From positions 248,001 to 312,000 of the forward strand of contig NZ_JBEWTB010000002.1 in the NCBI RefSeq assembly GCF_040549045.1: a DNA stretch of 64,000 nt, in the 5' to 3' direction. Made by a program: the position numbers and the translations under genes. A model generated the notes under the pieces. The model was not told the origin of the DNA. It saw only the letters and a list, made by a program, of their open reading frames with translations, and searched no databases. Source of the DNA: Endozoicomonas sp. NE40. Lineage in GTDB: Bacteria > Pseudomonadota > Gammaproteobacteria > Pseudomonadales > Endozoicomonadaceae. Shown in pieces: positions 15,827-26,025 of this stretch (positions are counted from its first letter, which is position 1; each line of letters begins with the position of its first letter).

Positions 15827-18800
15827 CTACGCTTTCACATTCAACTTATTAAGCAGACATTCCAGCTGTTCAAGATCCATTGCTTCACACAGCTGCACTA
15901 TATATTGATTCAGTTCGTCAAAATCCGGATTCTCACCAAACGGCTTAACCCGCTCCTGCAGGGATTCCAGATCTCCCATCTCAACCGCTTCACGAATGCA
16001 CCGGGTGAACTCCTCTCGCTTGTCACTGTCCAGTTTTGCAATCAACTCATCAAGGTCAGTAGACAACATCTGTTTACTGCGAGTCAGCTTGAACTCTATT
16101 CCCAGCTGCCTTTCAATCAGCTCGTACAGCTCTGCTGCATCAAAAGGTTTACCGATAAAGCCGTCAAACCCTTTCATGATCAGCCCTGAGCGAGCTTCCT
16201 GACTAACACTGGCGGTAACAGCAACCACCTTTATACGACGCCCATGCGGTCTTTGCCTGATACGACGCAACGCCTCAATACCATCCAGTACGGGCATACG
16301 AATATCCATAAGCACCATAACGAAGTCATTCTGATCAAGCGCTTCCAGTGCTTCTGCGCCATTACAGGCCAGCTGCACCGAAAATCCGGGGATCTCCAGC
16401 AAACGCGCCAGCATGTCCCGGTTGCTGTCGATATCGTCCACCACCAGGATTGACTGCCCCTTCCAGCTTTCCGGCAGTTCCGGACAATAGGAATCGCGAT
16501 GTACCCTGTAACGTCCCTGAAGGTCTTCAACATTTCCAGCTTCCAGAGGAATGGCAAACTCAAAACAACTGCCTTTGCCCACCTCACTCGATACAGTCAA
16601 CTCTCCCCCCATGGCGGCTACCAGGTGTCGGCTGATCGCCAGCCCCAGCCCGGTTCCTCCTGCCATATATTCAGATTTCAATTGCCTGAAAGGTTCAAAT
16701 ACCCGCTGCAAACCCGATTCATCAATACCAATACCCGTGTCTTCTACGGCAAAATGCAAACTCTCACCGCTTTGTTCAACCAGCATTCTGACCCAGCCCG
16801 ACTTCGTATATTTCACTCCGTTACTCATCAGATTAAGCAAAACCTGTCGTACTTTTATTTCATCCGCCACGATAACCGATGGTAAATCAGATGCCGATTC
16901 AACCTTTAATACCAGTCCTTTGCTGTTTGCTTTTTCCAGCAACATGTTCCGCACATCGGTTAGCATTTCCCGCAAGTCCATAGTTACCGGATGCAACTCA
17001 ATCTGGCTGGATTCGATTTTGGTCAAGTCAAGGATGTCGTTTATTAAAGACAACAGATGCCTTCCACTTGATTCGATGGTTCGCAGGCTTTTCTCATGCC
17101 CTTCCCGGACTTCCCGATCCTGCAGCAACACTTGCGTGTACCCCAGCACACCATTGAGCGGTGTCCGGAGTTCGTGACTCATATTGGAAAGAAACAAGCC
17201 TTTGGCGCGGTTGGCACGCTCAGCCTGTTCCTTTGCTTCCGTCAGTTCGCGCTCTATACGCTTGCGCTCGGTAATATCCCTGACCACCATAGAAATCAGT
17301 AGTCCATCATCGGTTTCCAGTGGATTGCTGGTGATATCGACAGGAAAGACCCTGCCCCCCCGGTCAATACCATGAGACTCAAAGCCCGTCAGGCAAAACT
17401 GCTCCCAGCTGACGGCTCCAAGGTCCCCCAGCAAGGGGTGAGTAGCACGAAAGTTCAGCGGGGTCAGTAAACGCAGAGGCATATTGACCAGTTCCTGCTG
17501 CTCAAAACCAAACATGGTTTCAGCCCGGCCATTAATCATGCTGATAATGCCTTCCGGCGTGGAAATCACCGTCGCATCCGGTGCTGAATCCAGCAAAGCC
17601 TTGAATTTGCGCGTATCGTTAATGCGTTCGGTAATGTCGTTGGCCATGCCTTCTATAATCGAGTAGCTGCCTTTGACATCGAACATATCACTCCAGAAAA
17701 TTTCCAGGCGGCGGTGCCGGCCATCGCTGTGTAACACCTCCAGCTCAAAAGTAGAGGCATTGCCCGACAACACGCCCTGAAGCTGCTCCTTGAACAGGGT
17801 TCGCTGTGAGGCATCGACAATAAAGCGGTTTAAAGGGCCTAAGAATTCAACGGGCTTATACCCCAGAATCGATTGAATTGACGGGCTGACATGGATGATT
17901 CGCCCCTGCTCATCCAGATTAAAATAAAAGTACTGTCCCCTGAGTTTCTGCACCAGATGCCCGATGTTATTCGCCCGCATGTCATGAAGCGTCTGATCCC
18001 GGTCAGCCAGCTTCTCCAGCAACTCCTGAAAGCTTTCCGCCAGGCTTCCCACTTCATCATCAGACATTTTGGCAATCACCGGATAACTCTGCCGGTAGGT
18101 AAATTCATCCATCGACTGTTTTAACTGCGTCAACGGTCTGGTAATACGGTCAGAAACCAGGCAGGCACAGGTAAAAATCAGCAACAGGGAAACCAGCATC
18201 ACCAGGGCATCGACCTTGGCCTGCTCCCTGACCATCCCAAGAGCGACATCCCGCCGGATATGAGTAATCAGCCACCAGGGGCCTGCCCTGATCGGGGCTC
18301 CAAAAAACCAGTACTCATGCTCGCGCATGGGAATCCAGGATTTGCGCAGAACCGGCTTGCCTTCATCAATAAGCTCAGACAAATCATCCCATAACCCCGG
18401 AGTTCCGTAGATCTCAAGTGTTTCAAATATCTTATGGTGATGGGCTCTTCTCGCGGTTTTGCTGTCGGTATGCAGGTAATTCCCCTGCCGACTGATAATG
18501 GAGAACTTCGGCTGCCCCATCTGGGTGTCAATGACCCGGACCCGCAGGTCACTGAGACAAACATCCAGCTTTAAAACACCCAGTCGCCTGCCTGCTTTAT
18601 ACAATGGCAGGACATGGCTGATGATTTTTTCACCGTTCTGCAACGAGCCGGACTCGAGCCATATACCTTGCTGGCTGTCATTCACTCCTGGCCAGGCTTT
18701 TACCATTAACGGGCCAAAGGTTTCGACACCCTCCACTATTTTTATGGATTGTCCATAACGCAATGCCTGAGTACCTTCCAGCTGTCTGGAACTGTGGTCA

Positions 18801-19117
18801 TACCAGACCAGGCCAATACCTCTTAACAACGTGTTGCTTTCCAGTGTTTCCAGCAACAAATCCGCGGGGAGCCAGTTCAACCCATCACTGTTAGACCCGA
18901 TCACGCCTGCTACGATGTTAGCCTGCTGCATAAGGTTGACGATGTAAGCGTCAACTTCATTGGCATAGTGCCAGACCTGCTCAGTCAGACGTTTGGCCAC
19001 CGTATCCGTTGCATGCCGAATGGATAGATAAAGATGGATGCCAAAAATCAGGTTATAAAGCAGCGTGACAGGAACGACCGTAAAAAATATGATTTTTTTG
19101 CGAATTGAGAACAGCAC
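15827..19117 (-). CDS. Membrane-bound hybrid sensor histidine kinase (dCache-HAMP-PAS-PAS-HisKA-HATPase-REC)
   Basis: The 1096-residue protein has a membrane helix at 10-32, a periplasmic dCache-like sensor (about 40-290), a second helix (303-322), HAMP (about 322-375), two PAS domains (about 380-500 and 502-620), HisKA with SNMSHELRTPLNG (phospho-His H648) and HATPase with VLLNLMSNGVKYT and GTGLGLAIS. A receiver domain has VVDD near 893 and the acceptor in VLMDIRMP (D938). The last 100 residues are helical and acidic; a degenerate Hpt is possible but no H-x-x-K-G motif is seen. The signal is unknown. The gene is 81 bases downstream of the OTU protein gene. Confidence 0.92.
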   Translation of the reverse strand: MLFSIRKKIIFFTVVPVTLLYNLIFGIHLYLSIRHATDTVAKRLTEQVWHYANEVDAYIVNLMQQANIVAGVIGSNSDGLNWLPADLLLETLESNTLLRGIGLVWYDHSSRQLEGTQALRYGQSIKIVEGVETFGPLMVKAWPGVNDSQQGIWLESGSLQNGEKIISHVLPLYKAGRRLGVLKLDVCLSDLRVRVIDTQMGQPKFSIISRQGNYLHTDSKTARRAHHHKIFETLEIYGTPGLWDDLSELIDEGKPVLRKSWIPMREHEYWFFGAPIRAGPWWLITHIRRDVALGMVREQAKVDALVMLVSLLLIFTCACLVSDRITRPLTQLKQSMDEFTYRQSYPVIAKMSDDEVGSLAESFQELLEKLADRDQTLHDMRANNIGHLVQKLRGQYFYFNLDEQGRIIHVSPSIQSILGYKPVEFLGPLNRFIVDASQRTLFKEQLQGVLSGNASTFELEVLHSDGRHRRLEIFWSDMFDVKGSYSIIEGMANDITERINDTRKFKALLDSAPDATVISTPEGIISMINGRAETMFGFEQQELVNMPLRLLTPLNFRATHPLLGDLGAVSWEQFCLTGFESHGIDRGGRVFPVDITSNPLETDDGLLISMVVRDITERKRIERELTEAKEQAERANRAKGLFLSNMSHELRTPLNGVLGYTQVLLQDREVREGHEKSLRTIESSGRHLLSLINDILDLTKIESSQIELHPVTMDLREMLTDVRNMLLEKANSKGLVLKVESASDLPSVIVADEIKVRQVLLNLMSNGVKYTKSGWVRMLVEQSGESLHFAVEDTGIGIDESGLQRVFEPFRQLKSEYMAGGTGLGLAISRHLVAAMGGELTVSSEVGKGSCFEFAIPLEAGNVEDLQGRYRVHRDSYCPELPESWKGQSILVVDDIDSNRDMLARLLEIPGFSVQLACNGAEALEALDQNDFVMVLMDIRMPVLDGIEALRRIRQRPHGRRIKVVAVTASVSQEARSGLIMKGFDGFIGKPFDAAELYELIERQLGIEFKLTRSKQMLSTDLDELIAKLDSDKREEFTRCIREAVEMGDLESLQERVKPFGENPDFDELNQYIVQLCEAMDLEQLECLLNKLNVKA

Positions 19118-19198
19118 AACTCAACTGTCACGTCATTAGATTTGAACGCTAAGAATAGACCATATTTCTATGGATAAAACGCTTCAAGCCCTTGTGCG

Positions 19199-22100
19199 CT
19201 ATTGCTTAGGCAGTATTGATGTGGACTTACCCTGAAGGAGAGCCAGTACAGCAGCCAGACCATGTTCCCTGACTATTTCCGGTAAAGCCACTTCCAATAT
19301 AGAGCTGCCCACTGGAGCATGCGGTTCAGCAGCTTCCCAGTGTGGCGCTCCCGTAAAAAACACGACGGACTCATAAGGTAACATCGACAGAACCTGGGTA
19401 TCCTGAGCCGGATACACCTGCACAATATGCGGTGCCGCATCTTCAGTGGTCTGAACAGGTGCAGTGTAAGGTACAACAAAAGTCAGGTCAGTCTGAAAAG
19501 CATTGGCTGCAATAATAATCATACTGTAATCGTTCCAGACACCTTCGACATTTATCTCTGCGTCCAGCAAGTCAAGCTGAGGGCCCAGCATATTCAGCAG
19601 GTACAGCTCTTCACTGGTATAAGGCTCAACAACATGAGGGTCCTGATTATTGTTGGCACCGAGATTAAGCTGAAACTTGTGTTTCAGAGTTGCCAGAAAT
19701 CGCCTGATTCTCGATTTCACTTCATCAGCACCCACCGGCCTGCCCAGCTTGCGTGTCAATACTTCAGCAATGGCGTGATACAGGCAGGAGTTATCGCCAG
19801 GTGTATGGATCATTGTGAAACTGGCAGCAGTAAATAATGTATTCAGATTTTGAACATATTCTTCAAGATGAACAGGGTTGTGCGCGACAGCCTGGTTTAA
19901 CCGGGCCGGATCAACCGAATACTGTGCATCAGGCACGTCCATAGGGTCCTGATCCTGTATCCCATCAATATCCGGGTCGGCTTGCGAGGGGGGCTGATGT
20001 ATTCCAACACTGTACCAGTTTTTCTGAGGCTTCTGCCCCGGTACTTTTTGAGGAATATTGTGAAATAAAATATACGTCTGTCTCTGTTCCCGGGGAGCGA
20101 ACAATGAGAGATCGACCTGCCCGGGGGGAATAAAGTGATTGTGTTCAACCCACTGCTTGTTTTCGTTATAGCTCATCCCCAGTTCCCTTATTCCGGCAAA
20201 CTGACCTTTTATAAATTCAAAAACATGAATCCTCTCCTTCAGGAAAAGTCCTGAAAACAAAGCTAATAGCCTGTAATCATTATCATCAGTCACCACACCC
20301 GGATCAAACCACTGTTGCAGCTCATAAAGCCACTGAGTGGCCAGCTCAGCCCCGCCGCCCTGCACTGTGAACAATAAACGGTGTATCAATGCCCTGGTAC
20401 GGCTAAAGCTCAAACCAAACAGTTGCGCCAAGGCTGGCTGTGGGTGGTGAAAGCTACTAAATTCTAACGTACTTTTCCAAGGAGCATTCAGAGTACGGAA
20501 TAACTCTTCCATACCCTTCCCTCTGGCAGTCTTGCCTATGGCAGCTTTCGAGGGTGGTGTATTTTTGCGTCCTGATGCCGTTCCACACTGTAACCGCACT
20601 TGCCTCCAGGCGTCCCACCAGCTATGGAAAAAGGCATGCTCGACTGTATTTAAAAATGGCAGTCGGGCCCATAGGCAGTAAGAGGCGTAAGCATCCTTAA
20701 AATCCTGCTGCGAGCGTTCCGATGAATGGAGAGAGTCTTCCACTTTAAAATTTTGTCTGAGCAAGCTTTCCGATGTATGAAGAAATTCATCGACCATCGC
20801 ATCCAGGGCCGATACTACAGGATGACCGGCATACAGCCGGTTCATGTAATCGGAAAAGCGGGAACCAGCCCACTCATCCAGCATCCGCATACGAGCCAGG
20901 AAATCCAATAACCAGGAATCTGAAGTTAACGGTATATCAGAAGGACTGTCCGTTTCGTGGTTAAGAATCGACTGCAGAAGCTGATCCAGCTTATCAAACC
21001 GATTCTGCAGAATCAGACCGGCTACAACATGCCTGTATTTATTCTGAATGCCCTCAAGCCACTCTTTCTGGTCATGATTCACCGGAATAAAGGCGGGGGG
21101 CACATTAACGCGCCCGGGCTGCAGTTGAGCCGCCATCTGGCACGCCCAGACGTAGAGTCGGAATGCCCTGTGAGATTTCTTGCTTTTTTGCATGTATTGT
21201 TCAATCTCACTCCAGGTGACAGGTGTTTCACTCACTTCCTGACTTTTAGCTTCATAATTAATCAAGTCAATAAACCACTGTAAATCGACTTTCGCAGTTG
21301 CCTGAACTTTAAAATAATCTGCTGCAATACTGGCCAGAAGTTTTTTCAGCAAGCTGCGAAATACCGTTATTTTTTGTATCCGGTCTACAAAGTCTTCCTG
21401 TAAACGGGATTCCGGGAACAATCTGGAAATAAGGTCGTATAATGGCCCCCCGCGATACAGTGGCTCACCTCCATTCAGCAGCTTGAGATTGGGTGGTTCA
21501 TTATCAAAATTTTTAAGGTCTGCCCTCAGCGAGCCATCCAGCCCCAGATAAAAAGACACATAATAATTGGGCAACTTGGAGTCAACACCAATACTGACGG
21601 GGATATTCCTCAACGACCTGAAGTCCTCCAGCGTACCGGTAAACTGAGCCAGCTGACTGATCAGTGCTTCAAAAATTTCAGCCAGAATGTCTCTCAGGGT
21701 ATATTGCATTAATTCAGTTCTTAGTACCGACCAGGTCTCCTTAACTGGCTCACCATAGAAGCTCGGAACAGTCATCACAGCTTCATCTCTGTAAACCACA
21801 GGAATCTCAACTCTGTGATCCAGCCCGTGGGTCAACGCCAGCCTGATATAAGTCTGGGCAAGATGTTCAGGCTGTATTCGGTGCTGTATTTCCACAACCG
21901 TTATCAAATCGTCCGCAGCCGGAATAAGGCGGTAAACTGAGGGCATTCGGGTAGAATCGATGCTTTTATGAGCCGGTTTTTTAATCTGGTCGGTATCCAC
22001 CAGAGTCCCGGTTCTTTGGTTCCAGCCCATGGCCAGCTCTTCATAAACGGTCAGGCTTGCCCCCTGAAGCCCTTCAAGCAGCAGGGCACTTTCCATTGAA

Positions 22101-23728
22101 TGTCCGCGCTGCCAGGAAAATGCCAGTCCGGGAAACAGCTCAGGAAACTCAAAGACCGCTTTACACTGCCCCCGCCCAATACAACGCACTCGAACTTTAC
22201 CGTAAGGCGCTACGTCAACCCTCAGCTCGTCATGCTCGTTGCACATTTCGAACTTTGCAGCCGCTTCAAACGCGCGTAGAAAACTATCCACCTTTTCATC
22301 AAAAGCTTTATCGTCGCTGCTGGCATTATCAACCGGAATAAACTCATTTCTGGCCAGTGCTGAGAGGCTGTAACGGTCGTACCGCTGAAACCTTACACAC
22401 AGCTCAAAGGTCATGGGCATCACCGGATCGTTGACAGGCTTCACAATACACAACAGGTCATCATGGATATAAGCTCTTTCGGTCTGGAAACTGGTTCCAT
22501 CAATCGCCCTGACAAACACCTCGATAAAATCAGCCTGCCGGTCTGATGGCAGAGGAGAGCCATGAAAAAATCGACACTGACGTGCATATTCCTCATATGA
22601 ACTGCCAAATTTAGCCGGATTAAACAGATCAACCGTATTACAGTCAAAAACGGTTTGCCTGCCGCCCGGCCGAATAAACCAGCCAGGAGCGGAGTGCGAA
22701 ATCGTGTCTACTGAATCCTGACCAACACTCTGCGAACTTCTACGATTTTTATTGCGGGTACGTCGCTTCTTCGCCTGTTTCTCATCATACAACCGGCCCG
22801 TTTTCATACTGGACAGCCGTGCAGGGCTTATCCCCAAAGGACTGCTGCTCAAGCGTTCCATAGAGCCAGAAAACGGGGGTGATTTTACGCCATCTCCCGG
22901 CACAGAATCCGTCTCCTCTTCCCCGGCATACCCCTTTTCAATAAAAAAACGAAGATTTGAACCTGCATCCTTTTTAACTTTTTTTGTATTTTCATTTTTT
23001 ACACCACTATGTACGTTCCCCCTTTTCTTAGACAAACAAGGGCTCAAAGGATTCACCTCCTGTTTTACTGACACAGGAGGACTCAAAAAGTCCATTCCCT
23101 GAAAAAAAACATCCTCCTCAAGGTAGACTTGACTGACATTAGTTTTTGACTCCGTCGATTCTGGCGGAGAAGACCCCAGCCTCAGCCTTTCTAAACGCAG
23201 CCTGAGTTCATCCCCAAAGTATTGAGTTCCTGTGTTCTGATCGAATGGAGCGCTCATCGTTGGCGCGCTTGACTGAGAGATACCCCGGACACCAGAACGC
23301 AGTGGCATCTGTGCCGGGCTGTCCTGTCGAAAAAAAGATAAGGGTTGAAGGAACGGGGGTGAACCATGAGGCGGGGACAGGTATGAAGGTGACGAAAATT
23401 GACTGGCAGGTTTCTTCTTATCCGGCGTCTCTTCAGACACGGCCTCATTTCTGGGCACCATCACGATCATCCGATGATAGCGAGATGAGTTAATCAGAAC
23501 CTCTTCCCGCCTGCGCCGGCACATTAACTCAAATAATGCATTGATAATCTCATTATCACGATTTCCCAGAAACTGCAGGGTGGAGAGAAAATTGAAAGGA
23601 GTCCCCCCCTCTCCAGCCCTGACTGGTGCCACAACAGCTATCAAGCTAGACGAAAGTAACAACGCCAGAACATGGTGGCACAGGCAGCCACCCGTTCTCT
23701 CCCACTCATTACTGTCTGGTTTCATCAA
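19199..23728 (-). CDS. Large secreted protein with C-terminal OTU-like cysteine protease domain
   Basis: The 1509-residue protein starts with a long signal-peptide-like region (CHHVLALLLSSSLIAVVAPVRAG, residues 17-39). Residues about 95-350 are Ser/Pro/Lys-rich and probably disordered. The middle (350-1270) is unrecognised and mostly helical. The C-terminus has the OTU catalytic pattern: HTPGDNSCLYHAIAEVL with D1312 and C1315, and the His in FFTGAPHWEA (H1463) at the expected distance of about 150 residues. OTU enzymes cleave ubiquitin chains, so a role against a eukaryotic host is a reasonable inference. There is no visible type III or IV secretion signal. An upstream AT-rich palindrome may be its promoter region. 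Confidence 0.75.
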   Translation of the reverse strand: MMKPDSNEWERTGGCLCHHVLALLLSSSLIAVVAPVRAGEGGTPFNFLSTLQFLGNRDNEIINALFELMCRRRREEVLINSSRYHRMIVMVPRNEAVSEETPDKKKPASQFSSPSYLSPPHGSPPFLQPLSFFRQDSPAQMPLRSGVRGISQSSAPTMSAPFDQNTGTQYFGDELRLRLERLRLGSSPPESTESKTNVSQVYLEEDVFFQGMDFLSPPVSVKQEVNPLSPCLSKKRGNVHSGVKNENTKKVKKDAGSNLRFFIEKGYAGEEETDSVPGDGVKSPPFSGSMERLSSSPLGISPARLSSMKTGRLYDEKQAKKRRTRNKNRRSSQSVGQDSVDTISHSAPGWFIRPGGRQTVFDCNTVDLFNPAKFGSSYEEYARQCRFFHGSPLPSDRQADFIEVFVRAIDGTSFQTERAYIHDDLLCIVKPVNDPVMPMTFELCVRFQRYDRYSLSALARNEFIPVDNASSDDKAFDEKVDSFLRAFEAAAKFEMCNEHDELRVDVAPYGKVRVRCIGRGQCKAVFEFPELFPGLAFSWQRGHSMESALLLEGLQGASLTVYEELAMGWNQRTGTLVDTDQIKKPAHKSIDSTRMPSVYRLIPAADDLITVVEIQHRIQPEHLAQTYIRLALTHGLDHRVEIPVVYRDEAVMTVPSFYGEPVKETWSVLRTELMQYTLRDILAEIFEALISQLAQFTGTLEDFRSLRNIPVSIGVDSKLPNYYVSFYLGLDGSLRADLKNFDNEPPNLKLLNGGEPLYRGGPLYDLISRLFPESRLQEDFVDRIQKITVFRSLLKKLLASIAADYFKVQATAKVDLQWFIDLINYEAKSQEVSETPVTWSEIEQYMQKSKKSHRAFRLYVWACQMAAQLQPGRVNVPPAFIPVNHDQKEWLEGIQNKYRHVVAGLILQNRFDKLDQLLQSILNHETDSPSDIPLTSDSWLLDFLARMRMLDEWAGSRFSDYMNRLYAGHPVVSALDAMVDEFLHTSESLLRQNFKVEDSLHSSERSQQDFKDAYASYCLWARLPFLNTVEHAFFHSWWDAWRQVRLQCGTASGRKNTPPSKAAIGKTARGKGMEELFRTLNAPWKSTLEFSSFHHPQPALAQLFGLSFSRTRALIHRLLFTVQGGGAELATQWLYELQQWFDPGVVTDDNDYRLLALFSGLFLKERIHVFEFIKGQFAGIRELGMSYNENKQWVEHNHFIPPGQVDLSLFAPREQRQTYILFHNIPQKVPGQKPQKNWYSVGIHQPPSQADPDIDGIQDQDPMDVPDAQYSVDPARLNQAVAHNPVHLEEYVQNLNTLFTAASFTMIHTPGDNSCLYHAIAEVLTRKLGRPVGADEVKSRIRRFLATLKHKFQLNLGANNNQDPHVVEPYTSEELYLLNMLGPQLDLLDAEINVEGVWNDYSMIIIAANAFQTDLTFVVPYTAPVQTTEDAAPHIVQVYPAQDTQVLSMLPYESVVFFTGAPHWEAAEPHAPVGSSILEVALPEIVREHGLAAVLALLQGKSTSILPKQ

Positions 23729-23762
23729 GTTGTTTTTAGAATCTGATTTTCAATCAAGATAG

Positions 23763-23777
23763 CTTATAATTTATAAG
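23763..23777. promoter_or_regulatory. AT-rich palindrome between the DUF2007 and OTU genes
   Basis: CTTATAA-T-TTATAAG is a perfect inverted repeat overlapping the DUF2007 stop, 35 bases before the OTU gene start. It contains TATAAG/TTATAA -10-like hexamers on the minus strand, so it may be a promoter or an operator for the OTU gene. Confidence 0.3.
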
Positions 23778-23992
23778 ACAGGTGTCGCATTAAGGTAATC
23801 ACTGATCAGATGTCTGGCCAGACCCGCATCCATATCTTCAACATACAGCCCCAGCAAACCAGCCATGGGCAACTCTCCTATGGCTCCAACCAGATACTGG
23901 CCACCGATAAAACAGGGAATATGCCGCTGTTCAAGAAAGTCTTTCAGACATTGGGCTTCGATGACGTTTTCCGGGCTGTATATCTTGATCAT
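23771..23992 (-). CDS. DUF2007 family protein
   Basis: This 73-residue protein fits the DUF2007 (putative signal-transducing) family: IYSPENVIEAQCLKDFLEQRHIPCFIGGQYLVGAIGELP, then LYVEDMDAGLARHLISDYL. The fold is a small ferredoxin-like one; the function is not known. It lies 12 bases downstream of the Sel1-repeat gene and was probably made from the same transcript. Confidence 0.85.
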   Translation of the reverse strand: MIKIYSPENVIEAQCLKDFLEQRHIPCFIGGQYLVGAIGELPMAGLLGLYVEDMDAGLARHLISDYLNATPVL

Positions 23993-24004
23993 AACCAGAC
24001 GGTG

Positions 24005-24571
24005 TCAGGGCTGTTTCAGATAGATAGAGTGTAACTGTTCCACCAGCTCCTTTGCTTTTTCCAGCTGGGCAGATGTGAGCCTGTCCTGCAATGCCTTCCG
24101 TTGTTTAATGGCTTTACTGGTCCAGCTCCCTTGCTGTTCAGCACTCAACGCTGTCCACATATAAGCGGCTATCAGATTTCTATCGGTTCCCTCGCCATTC
24201 ATGTAGGCTCGCCCCAGCTCCATCTGGGCTTCAGGATTCATGCCCTCACGACCTCCAGCCAGCTCAAAGTACCGGAAAGACCTGTTAATGTCTTTCCCGA
24301 TTCCACCAAGACCGTCGCGATAAGCACGTCCCAGCCATAACTGAGCCTGAGTGTTACCGTTATCAGCCAGTGGCTGCAACAAAGCTTCCGCCTGGTCAGA
24401 ATCCGGTCTCTCCTGGCGTTGCAACAGACTGATACCGGCTTCCAGAATCGCTGCCTGGTCACCCGATCCAGCCTTTTCCATCAACTGCTGAAAATCTGAA
24501 CTCACGCCTGCCATTGAAAATAGCATCAAACCTGCAAAGACTCCGCACTGGCACTGTGTTTTTATAGACAT
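24005..24571 (-). CDS. Exported Sel1-like repeat protein
   Basis: The 188-residue protein has a signal peptide (residues 1-25, GVFAGLMLFSMAGVSS). Sel1-type repeats follow, seen as AEALLQPLADNGNTQAQLWLGRAYRDGLGGIGKDINRSFRYFELA and PEAQMELGRAYMNGEGTDRNLIAAYMWTALS. Such repeats are protein-binding solenoids in the periplasm or outside the cell. The partner is not known. The 273 bases upstream, facing the acyltransferase gene, hold no other gene. Confidence 0.82.
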   Translation of the reverse strand: MSIKTQCQCGVFAGLMLFSMAGVSSDFQQLMEKAGSGDQAAILEAGISLLQRQERPDSDQAEALLQPLADNGNTQAQLWLGRAYRDGLGGIGKDINRSFRYFELAGGREGMNPEAQMELGRAYMNGEGTDRNLIAAYMWTALSAEQQGSWTSKAIKQRKALQDRLTSAQLEKAKELVEQLHSIYLKQP

Positions 24572-24844
24572 TTTTTTATTGACCTTACTGCTCTGCTGAC
24601 TACGCTGAATTGTCGTCTGAACCTATTGGGTACACCACTTTCACGAGAATAATACGTATAATGCCCCAGCAAAGCCACTATCGCCTGCCCTGGTCTCATC
24701 CTGAGAATGTATTGTGCCAGTTACCTGCACAGCTTCAGTTACATTGCTTCAGTTACAAAGTGGCACACGTTGACTACAGACCAGTAAAAAAACAGGCTAT
24801 ATAATTCGAAAGAGCCATTAACCTGACCGTAGAATAACGACCTG

Positions 24845-25990
24845 ATGGAACGCTTCGACGAAATAAGACCTTATCACGATGATGAAGTGCGCCCGACACT
24901 GGATCGCCTGCTTCAGGATGCTGAACTACTGCATCTGCTGTCACATCATCAGTTCCCACGCCTCTCTCAGTGGCTGGGTGGTATCATGTACTGGCTGACC
25001 GGACGAGGTTTACGATCCCGTCTTAAAGGGGTCGACAATATTGATGCGCTTCAGAAAATCATCGAGCCGTATCTGTCCAGTGTGATCGAATCCAGCACCA
25101 GCCGTATCACCTATTCTGGCATAGAAAACCTGAAACCAGGCGAGGCGTATACCTATCTGTCCAACCACCGTGATATTGTCATGGACCCCGCTTTTGTTAA
25201 TTACGGCGTCTACAAAAACGGTATGGACACCGCCCGAATAGCCATTGGTGATAACCTGCTGCAACGCCCGTTTGTCAGCGACCTGATGCGCCTGAACAAA
25301 AGCTTTATTGTCAAGCGCTCTCTGTCGGGTCGCAGAGAAAGGCTGAAGGCGTACCAGACCCTGTCAGCCTACATCCACCACTCTATTGATACCGGCCATT
25401 CCGTCTGGATTGCCCAGAGTGAAGGCCGGGCAAAAGACGGTAACGACCTGACCGACAGTGCTATTATCAAGATGTTTCACATGAGCCGAAAAGCCGCAGA
25501 TACGTCATTTTCCGAGAGCATTCGTTCCATGAACATTGTGCCTGTGTCTATCTCTTACGAGTACGACCCATGCGATAACATGAAAGCCAGAGAACTGTAC
25601 GAAACGGAAAAAAATGGCCATTACACCAAGTCTGAAGGCGAGGACATGTACAGTATCGTCAAAGGCATTGAAGGTCAGAAAGGCCATGTTCATATTGCCT
25701 TCGGAGAACCTCTGAAGGATCACTATGACTCAGCTAACGAGGTGGTGAGCGAAGTCGACCGCCAGATTCATAAAAACTACCAGTTGCAGCCCTCCAACCT
25801 TTTCGCCTGGGAAGCATTGAAAGACCAGCACACAGGAGCAGCCGTTCCTGGCCTTGAAACCCTGTTTCCCAATGAAAACCTGGATGACAAGCGTGCCATC
25901 TTCGAACAGAGACTGGCTACCGCCAACAAGCAGCATCGGGACTGGCTGTTAAAAATGTACGCGACACCAGTCTTTAATCGCTATCTTTAA
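24845..25990 (+). CDS. PlsC-type acyltransferase (1-acyl-glycerol-3-phosphate acyltransferase family)
   Basis: The 381-residue protein has the acyltransferase block TYLSNHRDIVMDPAFVNYG (near residues 98-117), where His and Asp form the catalytic pair. Other PlsC-like blocks are NKSFIVKRSLSGRRERLKAYQTL, VWIAQSEGRAKDGND (the EGxR-like substrate motif) and MNIVPVSISYEYDPCD. No membrane helix is obvious, so it may bind the inner membrane peripherally. The spacing within the HRDIVMD motif differs by one from the common HX4D. Glycerophospholipid synthesis is likely; the acceptor is uncertain. The start ATG follows directly on a short AT-rich region with TATAAT at 24800-24805. Confidence 0.83.
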   Translation: MERFDEIRPYHDDEVRPTLDRLLQDAELLHLLSHHQFPRLSQWLGGIMYWLTGRGLRSRLKGVDNIDALQKIIEPYLSSVIESSTSRITYSGIENLKPGEAYTYLSNHRDIVMDPAFVNYGVYKNGMDTARIAIGDNLLQRPFVSDLMRLNKSFIVKRSLSGRRERLKAYQTLSAYIHHSIDTGHSVWIAQSEGRAKDGNDLTDSAIIKMFHMSRKAADTSFSESIRSMNIVPVSISYEYDPCDNMKARELYETEKNGHYTKSEGEDMYSIVKGIEGQKGHVHIAFGEPLKDHYDSANEVVSEVDRQIHKNYQLQPSNLFAWEALKDQHTGAAVPGLETLFPNENLDDKRAIFEQRLATANKQHRDWLLKMYATPVFNRYL

Positions 25991-25997
25991 CCACTAT

Positions 25998-26025
25998 TTT
26001 TAACAACTATGTTTTAACAACTATG
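25998..26025 (+). repeat. Tandem 14-bp duplication spanning a start codon
   Basis: TTTTAACAACTATG occurs twice in perfect tandem (25998-26011, 26012-26025). The second ATG starts the YqfO-like gene; the first is followed directly by TTT TAA. It is probably a slippage duplication. Confidence 0.6.
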
